Below, piece after piece: positions 8,757 through 17,313 of a stretch of 32,323 nt of DNA (within the stretch, counting starts at the first letter, position 1; each line of letters starts with the position of its first letter). This DNA comes from an uncultured Dorea sp. GTDB lineage: Bacteria > Bacillota > Clostridia > Lachnospirales > Lachnospiraceae. The notes under the pieces are model-generated. The model was not told the origin of the DNA. It searched no databases and saw nothing but the letters and a program-made list of their open reading frames with translations. The position numbers and the translations under genes are program-made. The DNA lies in contig CAKRAT010000021.1 of assembly GCA_934295165.1 (NCBI GenBank), positions 1 through 32,323 of the forward strand. Direction: 5' to 3'.

Positions 8757-9614
8757 TTATAACGCACGCAGTCTCTCTGCAAATTCGTTACTGAGTGTCA
8801 TCTTCGCAACATAGAATACATCTCCTGTCATGTATACATTCCAGTCATCTTCTACTTCCACCTGGAGTTCTCCTCCCGGCATGTGAACAATCACCTTACT
8901 GTTCGTAAGTCCCAGTTTATATGCCACACCTGCTGCCGCACATGCTCCTGTTCCGGATGCTCTGGTGTATCCCGCACCACGCTCAAAGATCTCGATCGCA
9001 ATATTTTCTTTGTCAATCACCTGCATGATCTGTGTATTGATTCTGTTCGGGAAATATCTTGCAATCTCGGAATAATCACCAATCTTGCATACCAGCGGTT
9101 TGGAAATCTCACGCATCGGAATAACGCAGTGTGGATTACCGATGGATACACAGGTAACCGGATACAACGTTCTTCCAAATACCATATCCTCGTTGATTAC
9201 TTCACGTCTCTCACCAATTACTGGGATCTCATCACTCCAGAATGATAATTTTCCCATAGATACACGCAGGCGGCTTCCATCTTCATTTAAGAATGTCACT
9301 TCCACCGAACCATTTCCCGTGAATAATTTAAAATTCTTTTTCTGTACATAGCCGGCATCCTTCAGATATTTTGCGAAGATGCGGACACCATTTCCACTGG
9401 TCTCTGATTCACTTCCATCCGGATTCCATACTTTTACATGCATGCCGTCTTCTTTCAGAATCGGACCTTCCAGAACTCCGTCTGCTCCAAGTCCCTCATT
9501 ACGGTCACAGATCATTTTTACATTTGCCTGATCCAGTTCTAATTCATTATGGTTCGGATCAAATACCAGATAATCATTTCCCAGTCCGTGATAACGTTCT
9601 AATACTACTTTCAT
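8757..9614 (-). CDS. dapF: Diaminopimelate epimerase homologue with both catalytic cysteines replaced by serine
   Basis: A 285-residue protein of normal DapF length with the two-lobed fold signatures: HGLGNDYLVFD, GADGVL, the first active-site loop, SIGNPHCVI, PNRINTQ, and ERGAGYTRA with the second active-site loop. DapF interconverts LL- and meso-diaminopimelate for lysine and peptidoglycan, using a Cys pair as acid and base. Here the first loop reads TSGNGVR (Ser73) and the second ASGTGAC (Ser220) where C-GNG and C-GTG are expected. The codons are AGT and TCC, each one base from Cys. All other family signatures look intact. It may be an epimerase variant or may have another substrate. The start is supported by AGGAGG nine or so bases upstream. 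Confidence 0.85.
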   Translation of the reverse strand: MKVVLERYHGLGNDYLVFDPNHNELELDQANVKMICDRNEGLGADGVLEGPILKEDGMHVKVWNPDGSESETSGNGVRIFAKYLKDAGYVQKKNFKLFTGNGSVEVTFLNEDGSRLRVSMGKLSFWSDEIPVIGERREVINEDMVFGRTLYPVTCVSIGNPHCVIPMREISKPLVCKIGDYSEIARYFPNRINTQIMQVIDKENIAIEIFERGAGYTRASGTGACAAAGVAYKLGLTNSKVIVHMPGGELQVEVEDDWNVYMTGDVFYVAKMTLSNEFAERLRAL

Positions 9615-9984
9615 CTTACTTCCTCCTGATTTTTTGCCTGATTCTTGTTTACCAACTTGTTTTAAATATTTTTATTTCTTATATTTTATTTTTGTTTCAC
9701 CTTTACTGTTTCTCTTTTATTTCAGCCATTTTCTTTTCTCAACTGGCTTTCTTTATTCTTATCATAACAGGCATTATTTCCATAATCTACACAAATAATG
9801 CTCTGTTTCTTGCAAATAATGCCATTTTTATATAAAATAATTATATACATTCATTTCATAGATTTTGATACACCATCATATATGATATCACACTGGGAAA
9901 TTACCACTGACAGCTTCCTATAAATGCATGGTGCTACGAATACAAATCGTTTCTATAATTTTGCAAAAAATACGGAGGATATAT
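9615..9984. other. Divergent control region between dapF and the AraC-type gene
   Basis: About 370 AT-rich bases without a convincing gene; a plus-strand frame at 9371-9835 is a shadow of dapF running into this region. It holds three AAATAATGC boxes (9770-9823), an extended -10 TGTTATGAT for dapF on the minus strand (9761-9769), a 12-bp perfect palindrome ATCATATATGAT (9875-9886), and a TATAAT (9954-9959) near the regulator. The -35 elements are weak on both sides, as is common for regulated promoters. Confidence 0.6.
9770..9823. promoter_or_regulatory. Three AAATAATGC boxes, likely AraC-type operator
   Basis: AAATAATGCT (9793-9802) and AAATAATGCC (9814-9823) are direct repeats with a 21-bp period, which puts them on the same helix face, the spacing of classical AraC half-sites. 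An inverted copy, GGCATTATTT (9770-9779), lies directly beside the putative extended -10 of dapF. The divergent AraC-family gene is the natural candidate to bind here. Confidence 0.55.
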
Positions 9985-10824
9985 ATGGGACAATACGAGA
10001 AAAAAGGATATCTGAACAGTGAATTCAAGCTTTTTCACCTTACAGATCAGGAAACAACCGAAGTCGATTACCATTATCACGATTTTAACAAGATCACCAT
10101 CTTCATTCAGGGAAAGGTGAATTATATGATTGAGGGCCGCTCTTACGACCTGAAGCCCTATGATATCGTTCTGGTAAAGCAGGGAGATATCCACAAACTG
10201 ACGGTAGACAATTCCTGTCCATATGAGAGGATCATTGTCTATATCTCCCCGAATTTTATGAATGCATACCAGACCGAAAACTATGATCTGAGCTACTGTT
10301 TCCAGAAAGCGGATCAGGAACATTCTAATGTCCTGCGTATCCCGTCACCGGAAAAGAGCTCCCTGTTCCGTTCTATCTCTAATCTGGAACATTCTTTTAC
10401 GGACGGCGGATATGCTTCCGAACTCTACCGGCAGGTGATGTTCCTGGAATTCATGATCCATCTGAACCGTGCGGCCAGAAAGAACCGCCTGGAATACATT
10501 GACACGGATAATTGTAATGAAAAAGTGCTCGCCATCCTTGATTATGTCGGTGAGCACCTCTGTGAGAACTTGTCGATCGACCTGATTGCCAGTCAGTTCT
10601 ACATCAGCAAGTATTATATGATGAGATTATTCAAGCAGGAAACCGGCTATACACTGGGACAGTACATTTCCCAGAAGCGGCTCCTGCTCGCAAAAGAATT
10701 ATTATCTTCCGGTGTGCCGGGCACACAGGTTTGTTACGATTGTGGTTTTAAAGATTACTCTACCTTTTCCAGAGCTTATAAGCAGTTGTTCGGTGTAACC
10801 CCTTCCGGACGCACCTGTCCATAA
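9985..10824 (+). CDS. AraC-family transcriptional regulator with cupin sensor domain
   Basis: A 279-residue regulator and the only plus-strand gene in the window. Residues 15 to about 100 form a cupin-type ligand domain (VDYHYHDFNKITIFIQG, then YDIVLVKQGDIHKL). The last 95 or so residues carry the double helix-turn-helix of AraC/XylS proteins (LIASQFYISKYYMMRLFKQE and TQVCYDCGFKDYSTFSRAYK, ending in LFGVTPSG). The frame is open from 9928, but the start at 9985 is preferred because GGAGG lies nine or so bases before it. Its 3' end overlaps hflX by 49 bases. The usual GVTPSEYR ending is replaced by GVTPSGRTCP. The ligand is unknown; dapF is a plausible target because of the shared control region. 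Confidence 0.93.
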   Translation: MGQYEKKGYLNSEFKLFHLTDQETTEVDYHYHDFNKITIFIQGKVNYMIEGRSYDLKPYDIVLVKQGDIHKLTVDNSCPYERIIVYISPNFMNAYQTENYDLSYCFQKADQEHSNVLRIPSPEKSSLFRSISNLEHSFTDGGYASELYRQVMFLEFMIHLNRAARKNRLEYIDTDNCNEKVLAILDYVGEHLCENLSIDLIASQFYISKYYMMRLFKQETGYTLGQYISQKRLLLAKELLSSGVPGTQVCYDCGFKDYSTFSRAYKQLFGVTPSGRTCP

Positions 10825-12044
10825 AGTTCTGCCGGAACGAACGCTCTTACGAAAATGCCGTCCTCACGGTATTCTTCTTCCTGCAGTTCCCCGTATTTTC
10901 GGATCTGCTGGATTTTTCCGGCTTCTTTATACGGATAGACCGCTTCGATCTCCACCTTCTGCTCTCTTAAGACAGCTTCCACAGACTGAAGGAATCCGGT
11001 GATTCCTTCTCCTGTCTTCGCCGAGATTTTTACATGATAATCTGCGCGCAGATCTCTCGGAACCCATGTATCTTCCATTCGGTCAATCTTGTTAAATACC
11101 GTGATCACCGGCTTATCTTTGACTCCTAAATTCTGTAATGTCTCATATACGGTATACATCTGCTCATCCATCTGCGGATTCGAGGCATCTACCACATGCA
11201 GGATAATATCTGCATATTTTGCTTCTTCCAGTGTACTGCGGAATGCTTCGATCAGATGATGCGGCAGCTTCCGAATGAATCCTACCGTATCCGTCATCAG
11301 GATTTCCTGCCCGCTTGGCAGTTTCAGATCTCTTGTCGTCGGGTCCAGAGTAGCAAACAATTTGTCTTCTGCAAGAATTCCTGCACCAGTCAGTGTATTT
11401 AACAGGGTTGATTTACCCGCATTCGTGTAACCGACAATTACCGCTACCGGAATATGGCTTCTGCTTCTCTGTTCTCTGGTCACTTCACGGTGCTTCTTGA
11501 CATCTTTTAATTCCCGGTTCAACTGTGCAATCCTGCTCTTGATCAGACGGCGGTCCATCTCAAGCTTCTTCTCTCCGGGACCTCTGGTTCCGATTCCGCC
11601 ACCCAATCTCGACATCGCTCTTCCCCAGCCGGTCAGTCTGGTCTGCTGATACTTAAGCTGTGCCAGCTCAACCTGTATCTTGCCTTCGCTGGTCGATGCC
11701 CTCGCTGCAAAGATGTCCAGAATGATCAGGGTCCGGTCCATGACTTTAACATCCAGTTCATCCTGCAGATTTTTCATCTGCGCCGGAGACAATTCATCAT
11801 CACACACGATTCCGGTTGCCCGAAGCTCCCAGATCATGCTCTTTAATTCTTCGATCTTTCCTTTTCCGACATACGTTCCCGGATGCTGCTGTTCCCGGTT
11901 CTGAATAACCATTCCCACCGTCTCTGCTCCTGCTGTCGATACCAGATCTTTTAATTCTTCCAGTGATTCTTTGGTATCATCCTGGTCAGAGAGTGAAACT
12001 CCAACCAGAATCACTTTTTCGGTTTCATTTTTTATTTCAATCAT
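10776..12044 (-). CDS. hflX: Ribosome-associated GTPase HflX
   Basis: A 422-residue HflX. The N-terminal domain contains QHPGTYVGKGKIEEL, followed by the glycine-rich hinge SRLGGGIGTRGPGEKKLE (145-162). The GTPase domain has G1 GYTNAGKST (205-213), G3 DTVGF (252-256) and G4 NKID (318-321). HflX splits or rescues stalled ribosomes, especially under stress. The C-terminal tail after AFVPAELYGQV is encoded on the strand opposite the AraC-type gene and is probably not conserved. There is no strong ribosome site before the ATG (only GGAAAT); the start is kept because MIEIKNETEKVILVGVS is the expected family beginning. Confidence 0.95.
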   Translation of the reverse strand: MIEIKNETEKVILVGVSLSDQDDTKESLEELKDLVSTAGAETVGMVIQNREQQHPGTYVGKGKIEELKSMIWELRATGIVCDDELSPAQMKNLQDELDVKVMDRTLIILDIFAARASTSEGKIQVELAQLKYQQTRLTGWGRAMSRLGGGIGTRGPGEKKLEMDRRLIKSRIAQLNRELKDVKKHREVTREQRSRSHIPVAVIVGYTNAGKSTLLNTLTGAGILAEDKLFATLDPTTRDLKLPSGQEILMTDTVGFIRKLPHHLIEAFRSTLEEAKYADIILHVVDASNPQMDEQMYTVYETLQNLGVKDKPVITVFNKIDRMEDTWVPRDLRADYHVKISAKTGEGITGFLQSVEAVLREQKVEIEAVYPYKEAGKIQQIRKYGELQEEEYREDGIFVRAFVPAELYGQVRPEGVTPNNCL

Positions 12045-12098
12045 ATTTATATCATATTTCCATTAGATTTCTGTTCTTTTCTATTTCCGTCCCGTCTT

Positions 12099-12620
12099 TT
12101 ATCGCGTTTCCAGAAATTCTGCTTCTTTTTTGGCTGATTTGTCATTCGGATAACTCTCCAGATATTCCTCCAGTTTCAGTTTCGCACTTTCCCAGTCTTC
12201 TATCTTTTCATAAGCAACGATGATATTATATTTCATTTCTTTTTTCATCTTTTTGCTGACATCATCCTGTTCCAGACCAAGATTATAATAGTTCAGCGCT
12301 TCTTTCGCTTTTCCTAATTTCAGATCACAGTTACCAATCAGATTATAAATCGTTCCCGTCTTTTCAGCATCATTATCCAGCGCTTTCTTAAATGCTTTTC
12401 TTGCCTCTTTATAATCTTTCTGTTCCCATTTTGCAATGCCGATTCCACGCCATGCATCTCCGACATTCTTATTCTTCTCTACCGCCTGTTCAAACTGTTC
12501 GATTGCCTGATCGTATTCTCCCTCTTCCAGATATTCGACTCCTTTTTTGGACGGATTCCCGCAGGCAGTCAATAACAGACCTGCAGCTAATACCGCAATC
12601 AGTGCTTTTGCTCTTTTCAT
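12099..12620 (-). CDS. Tetratricopeptide-repeat lipoprotein
   Basis: A 173-residue secreted lipoprotein. The signal peptide ends in a lipobox LLTAC, with lipidated Cys20. The rest is three to four TPR units (GVEYLEEGEYDQAIEQFEQA, DAWRGIGIAKWEQKDYKEAR, YNLIGNCDLKLGKAKEALNY, YNIIVAYEKIEDWESAKLKL). These make a protein-protein interaction scaffold on the outer face of the membrane. It sits between ung and hflX on the same strand with short gaps (22 and 54 bases). The partner is not predictable from sequence. Confidence 0.88.
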   Translation of the reverse strand: MKRAKALIAVLAAGLLLTACGNPSKKGVEYLEEGEYDQAIEQFEQAVEKNKNVGDAWRGIGIAKWEQKDYKEARKAFKKALDNDAEKTGTIYNLIGNCDLKLGKAKEALNYYNLGLEQDDVSKKMKKEMKYNIIVAYEKIEDWESAKLKLEEYLESYPNDKSAKKEAEFLETR

Positions 12621-12642
12621 ACGTTTCCTATACTCTCCTCAT

Positions 12643-13311
12643 TTACTCTATCTGCCAGTCAATCGGCTCCACTCCGTGAGCTCTCAGATAATCATTCGTC
12701 TGGCTGAATGGTTTGCTTCCAAAGAATCCGCGGTATGCAGACAACGGACTCGGATGTGGTGCCTTTAAGATCAAATGCTTTGGATTCGTAAGCATCCTTG
12801 CTTTTCTCTGCGCCGGCGCTCCCCATAAAATGAACACAATCGGGCGGTCCTGACTGTTGAGTGCCATAATCGCCGCATCGGTAAATTCTTCCCATCCGAT
12901 ATCTTTATGTGAATTTGCCTGATGTGCCCTTACCGTTAATACGGTATTTAACATCAGTACTCCCTGCTCCGCCCACTTGGTCAGACATCCGTGATTCGGA
13001 ATGGTACATCCCAGATCATCGTGCAGTTCTTTATAAATATTCACAAGTGAAGGCGGAATATCTACCCCTTTCTTTACCGAAAAGCATAGACCATGCGCCT
13101 GTCCTACATTGTGATATGGATCCTGTCCCAGAATAACTGCCTTTACATTATGAAGCGGCGTCAGATGAAATGCATTAAAGATATCATCTGCCGGCGGAAA
13201 GATCTGTCTTGTTCTATATTCTTCATTTACTGTCTCGAATAATTTCTTATAATATGGCTTTTTAAATTCCCCTTTCAGAGCATCCAGCCAGTCATTATTG
13301 ATTGCTGCCAT
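12643..13311 (-). CDS. ung: Uracil-DNA glycosylase
   Basis: A 222-residue family 1 UDG that removes uracil from DNA in base excision repair. The water-activating loop GQDPYH carries Asp64, and the minor-groove leucine loop HPSPLSAYRGFFGS carries His186. LMLNTVLTVR is also typical. The start is chosen by family length (MAAINNDWLDALKGEF); the ribosome site is weak. It follows hisF by 68 bases on the same strand, with no clear terminator between them. Confidence 0.97.
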   Translation of the reverse strand: MAAINNDWLDALKGEFKKPYYKKLFETVNEEYRTRQIFPPADDIFNAFHLTPLHNVKAVILGQDPYHNVGQAHGLCFSVKKGVDIPPSLVNIYKELHDDLGCTIPNHGCLTKWAEQGVLMLNTVLTVRAHQANSHKDIGWEEFTDAAIMALNSQDRPIVFILWGAPAQRKARMLTNPKHLILKAPHPSPLSAYRGFFGSKPFSQTNDYLRAHGVEPIDWQIE

Positions 13312-13379
13312 TGTTCTTTACACTATCCTTTTCCTCTTCTGTCCATGTTGTCTTCACACTACTTTTTGCAGGCCGCAAA

Positions 13380-14141
13380 CTACAAACGGACAGATACACC
13401 TTTTCCTCTTAAGTACTCTTTTACTTCTTTGATCTCCAGTTCTTTATAATGGAATAAGGATGCTGCCAGTGCGGCATCTGCTTTTCCTTCTGTCAGCGCA
13501 TCATAGAAATGTTCCAGATTACCAGCACCACCGGATGCGATCACAGGAATATTCACTTCCTCTGCGATTGCTCTTGTCAGTTCCAGATCATATCCCGCTT
13601 TCGTTCCGTCACAGTCCATACTCGTCAGAAGAATCTCTCCTGCTCCAAGCTTCTCCACTTTAGCTGCCCACTCTACCGCATCAATTCCAACGTCGATACG
13701 GCCGCCATTTTTATAAATGTTCCATCCGCTTCCGTCTTCCCGTTTCTTTGCATCAATTGCCACAACCACACACTGGCTTCCGAATTTCTCTGCTGCTTCC
13801 GATATAAGATTGGGCGTATTAATTGCAGAAGAATTGATTGATATCTTATCTGCACCTTCTCTTAACAGAGCCTTAAAATCATCAACTGTACGGATTCCGC
13901 CGCCTACCGTAAATGGAATAAATACATTTTCCGCTACTTTACGCACCATGTCTACTACAGTTCCCCGCGCATCAGACGATGCAGTGATATCCAGAAATAC
14001 CAGTTCATCCGCACCTGCTTTATCATATGCTTTTGCAATCTCGACCGGATCTCCGGCATCTCTTAACGATACGAAATTAACTCCTTTTACAACTCTTCCG
14101 TTATTTACATCCAGACATGGAATGATTCTTTTTGTATGCAT
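13380..14141 (-). CDS. hisF: Imidazole glycerol phosphate synthase subunit HisF
   Basis: A 253-residue (beta/alpha)8 cyclase subunit of IGP synthase. It uses ammonia from HisH to form imidazole glycerol phosphate and AICAR in histidine synthesis. Catalytic Asp11 (RIIPCLDV) and Asp130 (VVVAID) are present, along with the phosphate-binding loops FTVGGGIR and IASGGAGN. The frame runs up to 14168, but the start at 14141 has GGGAGG eight bases ahead and gives the standard N-terminus [12 protein letters not shown]. That ribosome site overlaps the hisH stop (TAGGGAGG). Confidence 0.97.
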   Translation of the reverse strand: MHTKRIIPCLDVNNGRVVKGVNFVSLRDAGDPVEIAKAYDKAGADELVFLDITASSDARGTVVDMVRKVAENVFIPFTVGGGIRTVDDFKALLREGADKISINSSAINTPNLISEAAEKFGSQCVVVAIDAKKREDGSGWNIYKNGGRIDVGIDAVEWAAKVEKLGAGEILLTSMDCDGTKAGYDLELTRAIAEEVNIPVIASGGAGNLEHFYDALTEGKADAALAASLFHYKELEIKEVKEYLRGKGVSVRL

Positions 14142-14154
14142 GATAATGTCCTCC

Positions 14155-14760
14155 CTATAATTCCACAAAGTTCTTTAATATCTGAATTCCAATGTCACTA
14201 CTCTTCTCCGGATGGAACTGGCACGCAAATACATTACCCTGTTCTACCGAAGCATGGATGTGTGTACTGTACTCTGTCGTAGCTGTCACAATTCCTTCAT
14301 CTTTTGCTTTCAGATAATAAGAATGAACAAAATATACATATGAATCTTCCGGAATACCTTTAAATAATCTTCCGTTATTCTGGAATTTCAGTGAATTCCA
14401 CCCCATATGTGGAATCTTAAGACCTTCCTGATCCGGAATTCTTAATATCTCGCCTTTTAGGATTCCAAGACCTTCCACTCCCGGTGTCTCGTCACTTTGT
14501 TCAAATAATAACTGCAGTCCCAGGCAGATTCCAAGAAACGGGGTACCCTTTGCCGTTACATCTCTGATCACTTCATCCAGCCCATACTGTCTGAGCTTGC
14601 CCATGGCATCTCCAAATGCTCCAACTCCCGGAAGGATTACCTTATCCGCATTCATGATTGTCTCTCTGTCTCTTGTAATCGTTACTTCCTGTCCCAGAAG
14701 CTGCATGGCTTTCTCCACGCTCTTTATATTTCCCGCATCATAGTCGATAATTGCAATCAT
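14155..14760 (-). CDS. hisH: Imidazole glycerol phosphate synthase glutaminase subunit HisH
   Basis: A 201-residue class I glutamine amidotransferase. The nucleophile Cys79 lies in [12 protein letters not shown], and the His183/Glu185 pair in CQFHPEKSS. The oxyanion-strand region [10 protein letters not shown] is present. It supplies ammonia to HisF, whose gene follows 13 bases later. No other his gene is in the window, so the rest of the pathway must be elsewhere. It lies 49 bases after the sensor kinase gene and may be on the same transcript. Confidence 0.97.
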   Translation of the reverse strand: MIAIIDYDAGNIKSVEKAMQLLGQEVTITRDRETIMNADKVILPGVGAFGDAMGKLRQYGLDEVIRDVTAKGTPFLGICLGLQLLFEQSDETPGVEGLGILKGEILRIPDQEGLKIPHMGWNSLKFQNNGRLFKGIPEDSYVYFVHSYYLKAKDEGIVTATTEYSTHIHASVEQGNVFACQFHPEKSSDIGIQILKNFVEL

Positions 14761-14809
14761 CTTGTTGTCCTGCCTTTCCTGTATGGTATGTAAAATAAAT
14801 TATTACATA

Positions 14810-16330
14810 TTATTGTACATCAAGTTCGAACCAGAATTCAACACCATTGTCGTAATTCTTCACACCATATTCCTGATGAAAGGACTGCATGATCGCTTTT
14901 ACAATCGAAAGCCCGATCCCGTTACCTCCATATTCTCTTGTATGCGCCTTGTCAACTTTATAGAATTTATCCCAGATATGCTCCACATCATTTTTCGGAA
15001 TCGGTGTTCCGGTATTGAATACAGATACTCTTACTTTACCCTCCGATACGTCCATCTTTACTTCTATTACTTTATCTCCGCTGACATGATGAATTGCATT
15101 ACTTACATAATTTCTTACAACCTGTTCTACTTTGAATTCATCCGCCCACGCATAAATATCTTCACTTACATTGAAAATCACTTTTGCATCGGCCTGATCT
15201 GTCATGATCTCCATGCTCTGAAGAACACCCTTCACCAATGCTGTCAGATTAAAACGGTCAAATACAATATCCTCATCACCAAATTCCAGCTGATTTAATG
15301 CCAGCAGATTCTTTACCATCTGATTCATCTTGGATGCCTCATCCATGATCACATCACAGTAGAATTCCCTGCTTTCCGCATCTTCATTGACACCTTCTTT
15401 TAACCCTTCCGCATAACCCTGGATCAATGCAATCGGTGTCTTTAATTCATGAGATACATTTCCCAGGAACTCATTTCGCATCTTTTCCAACTTGTCTTTC
15501 TGTTCGATATCTTTCTGCAGACTGTTATTTGCTTTCTTTAATTCTGAAATCGTACTTTCCAGTTTTTCCGACATACGGTTAAAGTTTTCTCCCAGTTCAC
15601 CAATCTCGTTGCTTCCGCCACTGGTATATTTGGCATCAAAATCAAGATCAGCCATCCGATCTGATAATCTGGCCAGTTCCCGGATTGGTTCTGTAATCCT
15701 TTTTGAAAAATACCAGATCAGAAGAATTGAGACCACGATTAAAACACTCCCTATATATAATAGGAAACGATTAGATATCGATGCACTCTCCCGCATACTT
15801 TCAACCGGACTCCTGAGCAAAAACTGACTTCCGTCATCCAGGCTTCCCCACATATCAACATAATAATTCTGATTCCACGGATCCCATGACTGATTGATCT
15901 GATAGTTCTCCGTTGAATCCAGTATACGGCTTTCTTTCTGCGCCTGATTCAGAAAATATCCCATCAGCTGATTCTTCAGCATATTCTTGTCATGTACATT
16001 TGTATGCACATCATTATCCTTTTCTATTACCAGGTAAGAAATATTATTCTTTTCAGCGAAATGAATCAATGAACTATTCTTCTTTGTATTATCCCATCTA
16101 TCTGCATTCGATACATCATTTAACTTTTCATAAAGCTCTACAAATCTAGATTCTTTTTTACTTATATAATATGGCTCCAGAAATTTTCCGTTGATGAACA
16201 TTAATGCCGCTACCAGACAGATCAATAACCCTACAAATGATACGATCATTTGTGTCTTGATCGAATGATGCATATTCTTTATTTTTAATCTCTTATCTTT
16301 GATTATATTCTTCATGCTTATATTTTTCAT
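14810..16330 (-). CDS. Two-component sensor histidine kinase
   Basis: A 506-residue membrane kinase. Membrane segments at about 29-47 and 189-207 enclose an extracellular sensor domain of about 140 residues. A HAMP domain (210-265), a HisKA domain with phospho-acceptor His294 (NVSHELKTP), and a HATPase_c domain (N box NYVSNAIHHV, G boxes EYGGNGIGLSIV) follow. Its ATG overlaps the response-regulator stop as ATGA, so the pair is translated together. The signal is unknown; the sensor domain shows no recognised ligand motif. Confidence 0.95.
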   Translation of the reverse strand: MKNISMKNIIKDKRLKIKNMHHSIKTQMIVSFVGLLICLVAALMFINGKFLEPYYISKKESRFVELYEKLNDVSNADRWDNTKKNSSLIHFAEKNNISYLVIEKDNDVHTNVHDKNMLKNQLMGYFLNQAQKESRILDSTENYQINQSWDPWNQNYYVDMWGSLDDGSQFLLRSPVESMRESASISNRFLLYIGSVLIVVSILLIWYFSKRITEPIRELARLSDRMADLDFDAKYTSGGSNEIGELGENFNRMSEKLESTISELKKANNSLQKDIEQKDKLEKMRNEFLGNVSHELKTPIALIQGYAEGLKEGVNEDAESREFYCDVIMDEASKMNQMVKNLLALNQLEFGDEDIVFDRFNLTALVKGVLQSMEIMTDQADAKVIFNVSEDIYAWADEFKVEQVVRNYVSNAIHHVSGDKVIEVKMDVSEGKVRVSVFNTGTPIPKNDVEHIWDKFYKVDKAHTREYGGNGIGLSIVKAIMQSFHQEYGVKNYDNGVEFWFELDVQ

Positions 16331-17010
16331 GCTTCATCAACCTCGAATTTATATCCCATACCCCAGATTGTTTTAATATAATTTCCTTTTTCTCCGAGTT
16401 TGCTTCTTAATTTCTTTACATGTGTATCGATCGTTCTCGCGTCTCCAAAGTAATCATAGTCCCATACATTATTCAATATCTTCTCTCTTGATAATGCAAT
16501 ACCCTGATTCTCTACAAAATATGTTAACAGTTCGAATTCCTTGAAGCTCAATTCAATCTCTTTGTCGTCAATCTTCACCTGATGTGCCGCTTTATCTATG
16601 ATGATTCCACCGGCATCGATCTCATCACCGCCGCCTAATATATTGGCTCTTCTTAAGATTGCATTGACTCTTGCCACCAGTATCTTAGGACTGAATGGTT
16701 TGGAAATGTATTCATCTACACCGAGATCAAATCCCTGTAATTCATCCCGTTCTTCTGATCTTGCAGTCAACATGATGATCGGTACTTTCGATGACTGGCG
16801 TACTTCACGGCATACCTGCCATCCGTCCATTCTCGGCATCATCACGTCTAATATAATAAGCGCAATGTTTTTTTCATCATAAAATACTTCCATCGCTTCC
16901 ATACCGTCTCCGGCTTCCAGTACCTGGTATCCTTCCCTTCCCAGGAAATCTTTCACCAGTTTTCTCATTCTGCTCTCATCATCTACTACTAATATTTTGA
17001 TCTTATCCAT
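16327..17010 (-). CDS. OmpR-family response regulator
   Basis: A 227-residue regulator. The receiver domain has the acidic pocket Asp10/Asp11, phospho-acceptor Asp55 (IILDVMMPRMDGW) and the conserved Lys in ISKPF. The winged-helix DNA-binding domain has ELLTYFVENQGIALSREKIL and TIDTHVKKLRSKLGE. AGGAGG lies about ten bases before the ATG. It pairs with the overlapping kinase. The target genes are not visible; the neighbouring flavoprotein operon is one candidate by position only. Confidence 0.95.
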   Translation of the reverse strand: MDKIKILVVDDESRMRKLVKDFLGREGYQVLEAGDGMEAMEVFYDEKNIALIILDVMMPRMDGWQVCREVRQSSKVPIIMLTARSEERDELQGFDLGVDEYISKPFSPKILVARVNAILRRANILGGGDEIDAGGIIIDKAAHQVKIDDKEIELSFKEFELLTYFVENQGIALSREKILNNVWDYDYFGDARTIDTHVKKLRSKLGEKGNYIKTIWGMGYKFEVDEA

Positions 17011-17068
17011 AAGACCCAGCCCTCCTCTTATTCTGTATGTTCATGCTATATTTTCTCTGATGATATCT

Positions 17069-17077
17069 ATTATAGCA
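17069..17077 (-). promoter_or_regulatory. Extended -10 promoter of the two-component pair
   Basis: TGCTATAAT on the minus strand is a perfect extended -10, about 60 bases upstream of the response-regulator ATG. No good -35 hexamer is found at the normal spacing, so the extended element or an activator (possibly the regulator itself) would compensate. Confidence 0.6.
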
Positions 17078-17142
17078 GAGAACTATGTAGACTTTGTGAA
17101 AAAATCAAGAAGATATGCTTCTTCCAAACGTATAACACTGCA

Positions 17143-17215
17143 AAAAGAGCACTCATAATATAAAGTTGTTTGTCTATAAATTTCAAACATTTCTTTATAC
17201 TATAAATGCTCTTTT
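17143..17215 (-). terminator. Long AT-rich hairpin after the surface-protein gene
   Basis: Arms of 23 bases (17143-17165 and 17193-17215) pair at 20 positions around a 27-base loop. They begin and end with AAAAGAGCA / TGCTCTTTT, so there is a T run on either side. Placed about 100 bases after the stop of the surface-protein gene, it is the likely operon terminator. The large loop makes it weaker than a typical one. Confidence 0.55.
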
Positions 17216-17313
17216 CTTCTATGCCAGACTTTCTATACAGCCGGTACTTCCGATTTTCTTTGAATCTCTGGCATTTTTTATTTTGCTAAGATATATTTTA
17301 GTCTTAGAAATTA

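Larger units (their letters stand above)
17011..17313. other. Intergenic region between response regulator and surface-protein gene
   Basis: About 300 bases holding the regulator's ribosome site and extended -10 promoter (17069-17077) and the AT-rich terminator hairpin (17143-17215). The short plus-strand frame at 17166-17354 has no ribosome site and is not called. Nothing else is seen. Confidence 0.65.

Noticed and set aside
8757..9614. Selenocysteine or stop-codon recoding at the DapF active site
   Set aside because: The codons are AGT and TCC, ordinary serine; no TGA is present.
9371..9835. A 154-codon plus-strand frame with hydrophobic end
   Set aside because: Its first half is antisense to dapF, and the hydrophobic tail comes from T-rich intergenic DNA.
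13360..13385. Short TTTGC-GGCCT-GCAAA hairpin after hisF
   Set aside because: Five base pairs and no T tract on the minus strand, so it is not called a terminator.
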